Of a DNA stretch of 64,000 bases, positions 1 through 8,822 are shown in pieces. The DNA is from CAVQBP01 sp963848195. GTDB taxonomy: Bacteria; Bacteroidota; Ignavibacteria; Ignavibacteriales; Ignavibacteriaceae. The DNA lies in assembly GCA_963848195.1 (NCBI GenBank), contig CAWKCY010000024.1:413093-477092 (forward strand). Reading direction: 5' to 3'. The notes under the pieces were generated by a model that made no database searches, had not been told where the DNA came from, and saw only the letters and a list, made by a program, of their open reading frames with translations. Position 1 is the first letter of the stretch. Every line of letters starts with the position of its first letter. Both the position numbers and the translations under genes were made by a program.

Positions 1-341
1 TTGATTTGACTTCTGTTCATCCATTCTATGTTTCCATTTGTTAGGTTATCCTGGAATATTATTTTTTGATGTTCATTATCATAAATAAAAAATTTTAATG
101 GTGTTTGTATTCCTTTAGTAACATTTTGAGGTAATTGTTGGATAATGATATATGTTGAATCATTATTAAACGTAACTCTATAATTTTTATTGAATTTTTC
201 TTCGGCAATATTTTTATAGGAAGGTTGATTTTGATAAACTTCACCTGAGGTTTCTTCTGAACTGCAGCATCCGTTTATCAAAAGAATGAATGATACCGGA
301 ACTATAATATTTCTAACAATGATATATTTAAAACATATCAT
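1..341 (-). CDS. Putative lipoprotein, 3' end cut off by window edge
   Basis: Reading leftwards from an ATG at 341, an open frame runs without a stop to base 1, so the C-terminus lies outside the window. The first 25 residues form a type II signal peptide: a short charged start, a hydrophobic stretch and the lipobox L-I-N-G-C with the lipidated Cys at residue 25, followed by C-S-S-E-E. The visible mature part (about 88 residues) is polar and Asn/Gln/Lys-rich with no motif I recognise. It is probably an envelope lipoprotein of unknown role. The 284 bp between its start and the AI-2E gene stop at 626 holds no other gene that I can see. Confidence 0.6.
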   Translation of the reverse strand, partial: MICFKYIIVRNIIVPVSFILLINGCCSSEETSGEVYQNQPSYKNIAEEKFNKNYRVTFNNDSTYIIIQQLPQNVTKGIQTPLKFFIYDNEHQKIIFQDNLTNGNIEWMNRSQI

Positions 342-625
342 TAAGACTTAACCCTATCCCTTTAAATTAAATTATATATAGAAATGAGAATTATTTTGAG
401 AGCAACATTTTTATTTGCACTTAGAAAGTATCGATTCGAAGTTATAAAGTTTCCTAATTAATGTCAATATTTCTTTTCAATATATGTACTACCTCACTAA
501 ATTATTTCCCTTTTTTTGAAATTATATTTTATTTGTTTTTTATATTTTGGAATTTGAAAAAAGAATTCTAGGATGGATGAATTTATTTTATTCTTGCCAG
601 TTATTAGAAATGCTAAAATAAAAAC

Positions 626-1678
626 TTAAATTCTTGCAATCTTATAATTTCTAAATGCAAAATATATTTCTGTTGCTGCAGTTTTTAAAACTGTTGCAGT
701 TGGAATTGCCAGAAGCATTCCTAAAACGCCGAATAATTGACTCCCCGCAATTATTAAAAGAATAATTACTATAGGATGCATATCTACACTTTTAGAAAAT
801 ACATAGGGCTGTACAATCCCGTTATCAAGAATATAAACTATTAACATTAATAAAAATATATAGGGAACATGGGAAAGATCACCATATTGAATTATTGAAA
901 TGATGATTGCAGGAATACCGCCGATTATTGGCCCGAAATAGGGGACCAGATGTCCTAATCCTGCAATGATTCCTAAAGGAAGAGCATTAGGTATTCCGAT
1001 AATATAAAAACCAATACCGCAGGTGAACCCTACGAAAGTTGCATCAAAAACCCAGGCCCTTACAAATCTCCCTAACTGGACACTTACTTTTTTTAATATC
1101 CAGTAAGACATTTCAAAATATTTATTCGGCAGAATATTAAGCATCCCTAAAAATATTTTTTTGCTGTCTTTAAGGAGGAAAAAAGTTATAAATGGAATGA
1201 TTACCAAAATTGCTGCTACAGATACTATACTGGATAAAAGAACCGAAATTCTATCAATTGGATTCTGGATCCATGAATCAATGAAATTTCTAATCCCCGC
1301 TGAAATTTCTCCGATGCTGAAAAAGGGAAAATATCTGTAAATATCTCTTTCAAGTATTGAAATTTGATTTTCTAAAGTATTTATATGTAGAATCTGAACA
1401 AGCTGGTTAACCTGATATAAAAGCTTGGGAACAAAAACCGAGAGTGTAATATAAACTATGAAACCCGCTACCGCGAACATTATAATTGTAGAAATTATCC
1501 GGTTGAGACCCTCTTTTTCTAGCTGCTTGATAAAAGGATCAAATATAAATGCAAGAAGGATAGAAATGATTAAAATTATTAATAAATCGGAAAGCAAGTA
1601 AAGAATATAAAGTAAAATTGCAGCTAGAATTATCCAAAGTAAAATCTTGGAAACTTTTTTTAAGTTTGATTCAACCAT
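626..1678 (-). CDS. AI-2E family transporter (UPF0118 membrane permease)
   Basis: This is a 350-residue polytopic inner-membrane protein of the AI-2E/UPF0118 family. Two N-terminal hydrophobic helices (about 12-50) are followed by a third (about 60-85), a soluble amphipathic stretch (about 88-145), and a block of closely packed helices to residue 340. The Gly/Pro-rich segment around residues 240-260 (GLGHLVPYFGPIIGG) is a family hallmark. Members export small molecules or ions; the substrate cannot be inferred here. The gene starts 3 nt after the stop of the Nfu gene, so it is probably cotranscribed with mrp and nfu. The length is normal for the family and nothing is disrupted. Confidence 0.85.
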   Translation of the reverse strand: MVESNLKKVSKILLWIILAAILLYILYLLSDLLIILIISILLAFIFDPFIKQLEKEGLNRIISTIIMFAVAGFIVYITLSVFVPKLLYQVNQLVQILHINTLENQISILERDIYRYFPFFSIGEISAGIRNFIDSWIQNPIDRISVLLSSIVSVAAILVIIPFITFFLLKDSKKIFLGMLNILPNKYFEMSYWILKKVSVQLGRFVRAWVFDATFVGFTCGIGFYIIGIPNALPLGIIAGLGHLVPYFGPIIGGIPAIIISIIQYGDLSHVPYIFLLMLIVYILDNGIVQPYVFSKSVDMHPIVIILLIIAGSQLFGVLGMLLAIPTATVLKTAATEIYFAFRNYKIARI

Positions 1679-1681
1679 TTT

Positions 1682-1909
1682 TTAATAGTTTACTGATTCA
1701 ACTCTTCTTATTCCCGGAACTTCTCGCATTAATGCCCTTTCGATTCCTGCACGTAATGTCATCTGGGACATGGGACAAATATCGCAGGCTCCGGTTAGTT
1801 TTACTTTTACTATTCCATCACCCGTTATTTCAACTAATTCTATGTCCCCGCTGTCAGCCTGCAAAAAAGGTCTTATTGCATCGAGAGCTTTTATAACATT
1901 TTCTTTCAT
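1682..1909 (-). CDS. NifU C-terminal domain (Nfu-type) iron-sulfur scaffold
   Basis: This 75-residue protein consists of a single Nfu domain. It has the typical start V-x-x-A-L-x-x-I-R-P-F-L-Q-x-D-x-G-D-I-E-L and the cluster-binding C-x-x-C (C-D-I-C at about residues 42-45). Proteins of this size dimerise so that the two C-x-x-C pairs hold one [4Fe-4S] cluster for transfer to apoproteins. It lies 18 nt downstream of the Mrp-type ATPase and 3 nt upstream of the AI-2E permease, in one orientation. The pairing with mrp supports a joint job in iron-sulfur cluster delivery. Confidence 0.9.
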   Translation of the reverse strand: MKENVIKALDAIRPFLQADSGDIELVEITGDGIVKVKLTGACDICPMSQMTLRAGIERALMREVPGIRRVESVNY

Positions 1910-1927
1910 CTAAAGCTTTAAATTTAT

Positions 1928-3031
1928 TTATTCTTCATCATCAAGCAGTATTTCAATCTTTGAATCTGCAGTTAGATTTCTCAAATGTACCTGTTGAGCT
2001 AAATTACGGGCGATTTCCATTATAATTTTTGCATGCTCCTGATCCGGCGTATCAAAGACTATCGGGATTCCTTTATCTCCGCCAATTCGTATTCTAGGCT
2101 CAATAGGAATTCCTCCAAGAAAATGAGTATTAAGCTCCTTTGATAATTTAACACCTCCACCGGATCCAAAAATATCATATTTTTTACCTGTATCCGGTGC
2201 AATAAAATAACTCATATTTTCGATTATTCCTAAAACCGGAACATTAACCCTCGTAAACATTTTCAGTGCTTTTCTTGCATCAATTAATGAAACTTCCTGA
2301 GGTGTGGTCACAATTACTGCACCTGTCAGTGGAATAGTCTGCACTAATGTCAATTGTATATCACCTGTGCCTGGAGGCATATCAAAAATTAAATAATCTA
2401 GTTCCCCCCAATCCACATCAGTCATAAATTGTTTTACAGCACCGCTTGCCATTGGACCTCTCCAGATAACCGGAGCATTATCATCTACTAAAACTCCAAT
2501 AGAAATAAGTTTGATACCATAACTCTCAAGTGGTATCATTTTCATACTTTGCTGGTCTTGATATACTTTTGGTTTCTCCTTTATTCCCAACATCAATGGG
2601 ATACTTGGACCATATATATCTGCGTCTATTAAACCTACCTTTGCCCCATCTTTAGCAAGTGCAACAGATAGATTTACTGCAGCCATGCTTTTGCCTACCC
2701 CTCCCTTACCGCTTGCTATTGCTATTGTGTTTTTTACATCGGGTAGTAATGAATCTTTTTTCCTGTCTTTATGAGTACTGACTCTTGTTTCAATATTTAA
2801 TTCCACGTTATTCAATTCAGGGAAGTCATTTTTTATTTCATTTCTAATCTTTTCTTTTAATTCATCCTTTACATCTGACGGGGGAAGCGGCAGAACTATA
2901 TCTACCGTTAATGATTTTCCCTTTACATCTATTCTTTTTATGGAATTAAGAATCAATAATTCTTTTTTAATTCTAGGATCATCCACTTTTTTTAAGGAAT
3001 TCAAAATCTCAGTTTTTGTAATGTCACTCAT
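1928..3031 (-). CDS. mrp: Mrp/NBP35-type P-loop ATPase with N-terminal MIP18 domain
   Basis: This 367-residue protein has an N-terminal MIP18/DUF59 domain (about 1-85), then a ParA/MinD-like P-loop domain. The deviant Walker A GKGGVGKS spans residues 108-115, followed by D-A-D-I-Y-G-P-S-I-P and the Mrp signature block with D-M-P-P-G-T-G-D. The family carries or inserts iron-sulfur clusters, normally through a C-terminal C-x-x-C in the segment before I-F-G-S-G-G-G. Here that segment reads M-S-Y-F-I-A-P-D-T-G-K-K-Y, with Ala and Thr in place of the two cysteines, and I find no cysteine anywhere in the protein. The neighbouring Nfu gene may supply the cluster ligands. I infer an iron-sulfur biogenesis role with an altered mechanism. 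Confidence 0.92.
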   Translation of the reverse strand: MSDITKTEILNSLKKVDDPRIKKELLILNSIKRIDVKGKSLTVDIVLPLPPSDVKDELKEKIRNEIKNDFPELNNVELNIETRVSTHKDRKKDSLLPDVKNTIAIASGKGGVGKSMAAVNLSVALAKDGAKVGLIDADIYGPSIPLMLGIKEKPKVYQDQQSMKMIPLESYGIKLISIGVLVDDNAPVIWRGPMASGAVKQFMTDVDWGELDYLIFDMPPGTGDIQLTLVQTIPLTGAVIVTTPQEVSLIDARKALKMFTRVNVPVLGIIENMSYFIAPDTGKKYDIFGSGGGVKLSKELNTHFLGGIPIEPRIRIGGDKGIPIVFDTPDQEHAKIIMEIARNLAQQVHLRNLTADSKIEILLDDEE

Positions 3032-3136
3032 TTGTTATACCTTGCTTTCAAAGATTAAAACATATTAAAATATTCATGTAAAATATATTGATATTCTTCG
3101 GGAATGTAAAAGATAAAACACTTCAAAAATAGAAGG

Positions 3137-5266
3137 TCAGTTTGATTTTATTTTCTTAACGCGCGAAGCTGATTTAATAATGCTGTTCATAAGCCATTCC
3201 TGTGAATCTATTTTCTTTTCGCCATCCTGTGGATGTAAAAATTCATATTCCATAGTGGGAAGGAGTATTCTCGACTTAACATTATCTTTTAGTGAAGCTT
3301 TAATCAAAGTACTCATCAGTTCATTTTTAATATCGGGATCTTTTATAGGGAATGCAATCTCGACTCTTCTATCAAGGTTTCTCTGCATTAAATCAGCACT
3401 GCTTAAATATATTTCCTCAGCCCCATTGTCATAAAAATAAAACAATCTGCTATGTTCAAGATAACGACCCACAATGCTTATGACTTTTATATTTTCACTT
3501 AAATTTGGAATACCGGGTATGAGACAGCAAATCCCCCTGACTATTAAATCAATTTTAACCCCATTATTAGATGCTTCATAAAGTGCCGATATTAAAACAG
3601 GATCTACTAAAGAATTAATTTTGAAGATCAATTTCCCTGTTCCGCCGGCTTTAATATTTTCAATTTCACGCATAATTAAAGAAAGAAACTTCTCCCTCAT
3701 ATTGATTGGGGCTACAATAAGTTTTTTAAACTCCACTTGCTTTGAATAACCGGTTAAATAATTAAAAATATCCGAAACATCTGTGCATATATCCTGATCA
3801 TTTGTAAAAAATCCCAGATCAGTATATAATTTTGCCGTTGATACATTGTAATTCCCGGTCGATAAATGGACATACCTATTCACACCATCAGATTCTTTTC
3901 GTACAACTAATGTCATTTTTGCATGAGTTTTTAAGCCAACCAATCCATAAACTACATGCACTCCTACTTTTTCCAGTTCCCTTGCCCAGAAGATATTATT
4001 CTCCTCATCAAACCTTGCTTTAAGTTCAACCAGTACCGCAACTTGTTTCCCCCTTTCTGCTGCCTCAATAAGATAATTTAGAATTGGTGAAGAAGAACCT
4101 ACTCTGTAAAGAGTCTGTTTTATCGCTAATACATCCGGATCAACTGAAGCCTGTTTAATAAACTCAACTACCGGAACAAAAGAATGATATGGATGATGCA
4201 GAATAATATCTCTTTGTTTAATTATTGAAAAAATGTCTTCTTCGCCTTCAAATTCTTTCAGCACAACAGGATAATATGGTCTGAATTTCAATTGATGTAG
4301 AGGGAGGTCATATAATGAAATTATATCGCTTAATCCAATTGGTCCTTCAAAAACATGGACATCTTCTTTGTTTATCTGCAGATTTTCAATTAGTGTCTGC
4401 AGCATGAATTCGGGCATTTTAGCTGCTACTTCCAGTCTGACAACTCTGCCAAATCTTCTCTGTCGTATATTTTCTTCGATAACTCTTAAAAGATCATCCG
4501 CCTCATCTTCCTGCAATTCAATATCGGTATCTCTCGTTATTCTAAAACGATGTGCTTCAACTACTTCCATCCCCGGAAATAATAAATCAAGGTTGGCTTT
4601 AATTAAATCTCCCAGCCAGATGTATTTTGCATAAAATTTTCCGTTAACAGAGGCCTTCTTTTGAGGATTAATTGTATCAATCTGCATTAGTCTGGGTAAA
4701 ATACTAGGCACTTTTACTCTCGCAAAATGATTTTCTCCATTAGGTTTCTTTACAAGTATGGCAAGGCTGAGACTCAAATTCGAGATATAAGGAAATGGTC
4801 TTCCGGGATCGAATGCAAGTGGGGTAAGTACAGGATAAATCTCCTTTTTAAAATATTCTGTTAATATTACTTTTTCTTTTTCCGGTAAATTTTCATATCC
4901 TGCTATTATAATCCCGTTTTTTTTAAGTGCGGGAAGTACATCGTTCTGCCATAAATCGTTGATCGTCTTTAACATCGGCTGCAGTATCTTTTCAATTCTT
5001 CGAATCTGTTCCAGCGGGGTTAAACCATCTATGGTCGGTTCTAGAACATTAGCTGCTATTTGTTCTTTTAATCCGGAAACTCTTATCATGTAAAATTCAT
5101 CTAAATTGGTATGGAAAATAGAGATGAATTTTACCTTCTCAAGAAGAGGTAAATGAGGGTTCAGAGCCTCTTCCAAAACTCTTCTATTAAATTCAATCCA
5201 GCTTAAATCTCTGTTAAAGAAATTTTTTGTGTAATTATATTTTTTTAATAATTCTTTTCCCAGCAT
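3137..5266 (-). CDS. ppk1: Polyphosphate kinase 1
   Basis: This 709-residue protein has the usual size and four-domain layout of Ppk1, which reversibly polymerises the gamma-phosphate of ATP into polyphosphate. It opens with N-R-D-L-S-W-I-E-F-N-R-R-V-L-E-E-A, the N domain typical of the family. The conserved L-S-T-G-N-Y-N segment follows the phospho-accepting His (Y-V-H-L-S-T-G-N). The second catalytic His is in R-Y-L-E-H-S-R. The C-terminal block M-Q-R-N-L-D-R-R-V-E is also conserved. The gene stands about 100 bp upstream of mrp and 60 bp downstream of the DHS-like gene, all on the minus strand. No exopolyphosphatase is adjacent. Confidence 0.95.
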   Translation of the reverse strand: MLGKELLKKYNYTKNFFNRDLSWIEFNRRVLEEALNPHLPLLEKVKFISIFHTNLDEFYMIRVSGLKEQIAANVLEPTIDGLTPLEQIRRIEKILQPMLKTINDLWQNDVLPALKKNGIIIAGYENLPEKEKVILTEYFKKEIYPVLTPLAFDPGRPFPYISNLSLSLAILVKKPNGENHFARVKVPSILPRLMQIDTINPQKKASVNGKFYAKYIWLGDLIKANLDLLFPGMEVVEAHRFRITRDTDIELQEDEADDLLRVIEENIRQRRFGRVVRLEVAAKMPEFMLQTLIENLQINKEDVHVFEGPIGLSDIISLYDLPLHQLKFRPYYPVVLKEFEGEEDIFSIIKQRDIILHHPYHSFVPVVEFIKQASVDPDVLAIKQTLYRVGSSSPILNYLIEAAERGKQVAVLVELKARFDEENNIFWARELEKVGVHVVYGLVGLKTHAKMTLVVRKESDGVNRYVHLSTGNYNVSTAKLYTDLGFFTNDQDICTDVSDIFNYLTGYSKQVEFKKLIVAPINMREKFLSLIMREIENIKAGGTGKLIFKINSLVDPVLISALYEASNNGVKIDLIVRGICCLIPGIPNLSENIKVISIVGRYLEHSRLFYFYDNGAEEIYLSSADLMQRNLDRRVEIAFPIKDPDIKNELMSTLIKASLKDNVKSRILLPTMEYEFLHPQDGEKKIDSQEWLMNSIIKSASRVKKIKSN

Positions 5267-5327
5267 CTCAAATCCAATAAACCCTTAATATAGGTTAATT
5301 TATAGACATAATCTCCGTAAAAAACAA

Positions 5328-6371
5328 TTAAACAGTTACATTTTCATCAGTAAATAATTTTTGAAATTCTTTGGGCTTTCTTTCTTTCCATGAACCCTTA
5401 TGATAAGCATATCCTGTAATTAAAGGTACAGCAATAGTTGCTTCCGAATAAACCATTTGTTCGAAAGTTGTCTCTACCTTCCCCCATGAACTGGCTTCCT
5501 TTAAGGTAGAAGATGAAAGTGCTCCATCTCTTACATCAGCTACGGTAACCTGAACAGCATATTTATGCATAGGAACATCCTCCTCAAGTATATCAGCAGC
5601 AACCACAATATCCTGAGTAAAGTTTTTAGGAACACCCCCTCCAATCATGAAAATCCCTGTCTCTTTACTTTTCAATTTAATTTTTGTAAGCTCCAGAAAA
5701 TCTTTTGCTGAATCAATAGATACATGTTTTATTGGATTCTGTGTCTGATGTAATATAAAACCGAATCCGGCTGAACAATCTGAGAATGCAGGTACAAAAA
5801 TAGGTACATTTTTTTTATATGCCGCAAATATAACCGAATCATCTACTTTGGGACCATTATGATCTTCCAGGTATCTGCCAAATTCCAATATCAGCTCACG
5901 GGAAGAATATGGACGTGGTTCCAGGCTGTCAAATATTTTACCGCATGTTTCATCACATACCCTTAACTCATCCTCATCAATATATGTATCATATATCCTG
6001 TCAATATGCAATTTACGTAGCTGATTATCATCACTGTATGGCGTACCTTTATAATGTTTGAACCCTAATGCTTCGAAAAAATCCTGATCAACCATGATTG
6101 CACCCGTAGAAACAATTGCATCAACCATATTGTTGTCAATCAGATCATAAACAACCTTCTTTAATCCGGCACTAAACAAACTTCCTGCAAGTGTAAGAAT
6201 TATTCCGCATTCTTTATCTTTTAGCATCATGTCATAAATATTTGCAGCTCTATACAAGTCTCGGGCAGAAAAAGCCATTTCTCCCATTGCATCAACTAAA
6301 GATATAACATTATTTTTTTTAATATCTATATGCTGAATAATCCCTTTCAAAAAATCCTTTTTGCCTGCCAT
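5328..6371 (-). CDS. Deoxyhypusine synthase family protein
   Basis: This 347-residue protein belongs to the deoxyhypusine synthase family of NAD-dependent aminobutyl transferases. Visible hallmarks are F-S-A-R-D-L near residue 36, L-A-G-S-L-F-S-A-G-L, V-D-A-I-V-S-T-G-A, the G-G-G-V-P-K-N-F-T loop, and the S-S-W-G-K-V motif whose Lys298 corresponds to the lysine that forms the covalent imine intermediate. Bacteria lack the eukaryotic substrate eIF5A, and bacterial homologues are thought to act on free polyamines (for example in homospermidine formation); the substrate here is unknown. The catalytic lysine and NAD-site glycines are intact, so an active enzyme is likely. No other polyamine gene is adjacent. 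Confidence 0.88.
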   Translation of the reverse strand: MAGKKDFLKGIIQHIDIKKNNVISLVDAMGEMAFSARDLYRAANIYDMMLKDKECGIILTLAGSLFSAGLKKVVYDLIDNNMVDAIVSTGAIMVDQDFFEALGFKHYKGTPYSDDNQLRKLHIDRIYDTYIDEDELRVCDETCGKIFDSLEPRPYSSRELILEFGRYLEDHNGPKVDDSVIFAAYKKNVPIFVPAFSDCSAGFGFILHQTQNPIKHVSIDSAKDFLELTKIKLKSKETGIFMIGGGVPKNFTQDIVVAADILEEDVPMHKYAVQVTVADVRDGALSSSTLKEASSWGKVETTFEQMVYSEATIAVPLITGYAYHKGSWKERKPKEFQKLFTDENVTV

Positions 6372-6472
6372 TTTATTGCTCCTTGCTGTTAGTCTATATT
6401 AAAAATAAAATAAATAGTTTTAAAGAGAAATAAATATAATGAATCTGATAAAATAATCACATCTTCCTCAAT

Positions 6473-6571
6473 GGTAACTCTAAGATAACTCCAAGGTAAC
6501 TCCATGGTAACTCCAAGGTAACTCCAAGGTAACTCCAAGATAACTCCAAGATAACTCCAAAGTAACTCAAT
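6473..6571. repeat. 11-bp tandem repeat array, nine copies
   Basis: Nine head-to-tail copies of an 11-bp unit close to GGTAACTCCAA occupy these bases. Copies start at 6473 and every 11 bp after, with one or two changes per copy (for example GATAACTCCAA). It sits in the 421-bp gap between the epimerase stop (6794) and the DHS-like start (6371). The rest of that gap is AT-rich and I see no gene in it, only a low-complexity stretch around 6680-6720. The function is unknown. Confidence 0.9.
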
Positions 6572-6793
6572 GTATAATCCAGCATGACTGTAACATTCAA
6601 TTTCCCATTACAATCCGGAATATATCTATCTATAATTTAATACTTTTTAGATCAACTCTATTGGATCTCACCGAAAAATACTTAGTGCCCCTTCGTGCCT
6701 TTGAGACTTTGTGGCTATTATTAGAGTTTTATATAAAGGAAAAGGTCACCGGAACTCTGTCATTGAGAAACATTAAGAGAATCACAAACATAA

Positions 6794-7831
6794 TTAAAAA
6801 AACTTCTTAGCTATTCTCAAAATACCTTGTTTCCATGGTACTCTATGTGAGACGCCGCTTTTATCCTTGAATTCTTCAAAATGGTCAATATACCATTTGT
6901 AATTTCTTACAAGTGCATCTTTATTCGAATATTTGGGCTTAAATCCAAGTTTCTTTTCAGCTTTTTCTATTGAAACAAAAGAATCCTTTGAAGCTGTTTC
7001 ATAAACCCACTTATAAAGAGGAGAAAGCTTAAATGTTTCCAGCAGCTTTAATACAGCGATTATAGGTTTTTCGGGAAGTGGGATAATCTTTTTCCCGAAC
7101 CCTGCGTAATCCAAAACGGCCTGGTAATCTTCTTTCATTGTGGTATATTCTTTTGCGCCGATATTAAAAGTATCGTTAACATTTTTTTCTTCAAGTGTGG
7201 CACATAAATAAATCGCATCACACAGATCTTCAACGTCCATAAGCTGGTATCGATTATTACCGCTACCAATCATCGGAAACCCTTTACCATCCTTTGCCCA
7301 ATCAAAAAGTAAATCAAAAACACCCAGTCGTTCAGGACCTACAAATGATTTGGGTCTTATAATAGGGACACATATACCTCCAGCTCTATACTCTAGACAC
7401 TCTTTTTCTGCAGAAATCTTTGCCTTTCCATATGGTCCAACACCATCAAGCTTATCATCTTCATAAAGAGGATGGTGATCCGGAATTCCGTACACTGCAG
7501 TGGAAGATATATGAATAAATCTTTTTACATTATTATCCTTTGCAGCTTCAAGTAAATTTTTTGTACCCTCTATATCTGTAGATAAGATATCTTCAGCCTT
7601 ATAAAGCGGCAGTGCAGCGGCTGTATGAACAATTATATCAATACCTTTTACTGCATTTTTTACAGCCCCTTTATCTCTGATATCACCTTTAATTACTTTT
7701 ATCTTATCTGCAATATCAGGATATTCAAAATCAGCAATATCAAGTGAAACAACTTCTTCTCCCTTAGTGTATAAATAACGAATTAAATTTATCCCTAAAA
7801 ATCCGGCTCCCCCTGTTACTAAAAATTTCAT
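6794..7831 (-). CDS. NAD-dependent epimerase/dehydratase (extended SDR)
   Basis: This 345-residue extended short-chain dehydrogenase has the nucleotide-binding G-G-A-G-F-L-G at residues 7-13, D31 at the end of beta 2 (suggesting NAD rather than NADP), S-S-T-A-V-Y-G around 109-115, and the catalytic Y-x-x-x-K (Y134-G-K-A-K138). Proteins of this group modify nucleotide sugars or act as 3-beta-HSD-like dehydrogenases; the substrate cannot be told. No sugar-transferase cluster is adjacent. The gene is alone on the minus strand, with the tandem repeat on one side and a fold-back element on the other. Confidence 0.85.
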   Translation of the reverse strand: MKFLVTGGAGFLGINLIRYLYTKGEEVVSLDIADFEYPDIADKIKVIKGDIRDKGAVKNAVKGIDIIVHTAAALPLYKAEDILSTDIEGTKNLLEAAKDNNVKRFIHISSTAVYGIPDHHPLYEDDKLDGVGPYGKAKISAEKECLEYRAGGICVPIIRPKSFVGPERLGVFDLLFDWAKDGKGFPMIGSGNNRYQLMDVEDLCDAIYLCATLEEKNVNDTFNIGAKEYTTMKEDYQAVLDYAGFGKKIIPLPEKPIIAVLKLLETFKLSPLYKWVYETASKDSFVSIEKAEKKLGFKPKYSNKDALVRNYKWYIDHFEEFKDKSGVSHRVPWKQGILRIAKKFF

Positions 7832-7874
7832 ATAATTTGTCGAGTTATTTGTTAATAAATAAAATACTTATTCA

Positions 7875-8005
7875 AGTTACTCATATTACGCATAGCTGTC
7901 ATTCTGAACGAAGTGAAGAATCTCAAGGTTTATAATTTGCACAATTTTGAGATACTTCGCCCTCCTCAATATGACAAAAAAATAATTTGCGTAACATGAG
8001 TTACT
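7875..8005. repeat. Fold-back (nested inverted repeat) element
   Basis: Two nested inverted repeats fill the gap between divergently transcribed genes. The outer arms are 7875-7892 (AGTTACTCATATTACGCA) and 7988-8005, whose reverse complement matches at 16 of 18 positions. The inner arms start at TGTCATTCTGAACGAAG (7897) and end at TATGACA (7976); they also contain GAATCTCAA against TTGAGATAC. The whole 131 bp could fold into one long hairpin. Pieces of the inner sequence recur near 14669, 43010 and 48612, so this looks like a dispersed MITE-like repeat. Confidence 0.7.
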
Positions 8006-8061
8006 AAAAATAGTGAAATTTATTAATTAGCGGAAAAAATTTATTTATTATAATTTTAAAT

Positions 8062-8775
8062 ATGAAGCCTATTATAAAAATTGAAAATAATAGCAACGGA
8101 ATAATCAGTTTCTCCGGCTCTGTAATTATCCATTTAACTATTTTTATTTTAGCTGCTTTTGTTTTTAATGTTACAACAGAAAATTCTAAAGCATCGGGAA
8201 GCTATGTTCAAATTAAAACAGGTGAATTTATACAGGAATCAAAAAGTGATGTCCCCAAACAGGAAAAAAGAGAGCCTCATCTAAAAAAGCAAGAAAATAA
8301 AATAAACAATAAAAAAACCCCGGAAAGAAATACCAAACCTAATTTATTAGCTTTATCGGATACATCAGGACTCTATCAGATCTATAAAGAATCAACCCTT
8401 GATGTTTCCATAAGATATCCCGAAGGCTGGACATACATTGACCAGAACGTAAAAAATAAATTGGATGGTGTAACTTTTTGGGCTGCTGACGGAATTTACT
8501 CTCCTCCCCCATATGTTCATATTGAAGTAAAAGAAAAATATCTTTTTAATCCCCAAAAATATAAATATTCTATTAAAACTGATGATTATACGGCTTATTA
8601 TAATGATCCTGAAGAATTATCAGGGCAAATTTCTCAGGAAGTATATATAAGAACTAATATTGATGAAGATTTCAGCATAAAGTTAATAATGCAAGGTAAA
8701 GAACCATTCAGATCATTTCAGCCGGTCTTTTTCGGAATGATTAAAACTTTTAAATTTGACAATTCACTATTCTAA
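8062..8775 (+). CDS. Membrane-anchored protein with TonB-like stalk and PsbP-like domain
   Basis: This 237-residue protein has three parts. Residues about 15-40 form one transmembrane helix in a TonB-like N-terminus. Residues about 60-95 are a Lys/Glu/Pro-rich stalk. Residues about 105-237 form a folded domain opening with S-I-R-Y-P-E-G-W-T-Y, which resembles PsbP/MOG1-like domains of bacterial secreted proteins. The topology implies a short cytoplasmic tail with the domain in the periplasm. No ExbB/ExbD is next to it. The DUF4412 gene follows 47 bp downstream in the same direction. The ATG lacks a clear ribosome site, as is common in this lineage. I do not recognise a specific function. Confidence 0.6.
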   Translation: MKPIIKIENNSNGIISFSGSVIIHLTIFILAAFVFNVTTENSKASGSYVQIKTGEFIQESKSDVPKQEKREPHLKKQENKINNKKTPERNTKPNLLALSDTSGLYQIYKESTLDVSIRYPEGWTYIDQNVKNKLDGVTFWAADGIYSPPPYVHIEVKEKYLFNPQKYKYSIKTDDYTAYYNDPEELSGQISQEVYIRTNIDEDFSIKLIMQGKEPFRSFQPVFFGMIKTFKFDNSLF

Positions 8776-8822
8776 TTTGTAGATTCCAGGAACTAATTAG
8801 TATTTTTTATAAGGAGCCTGTC

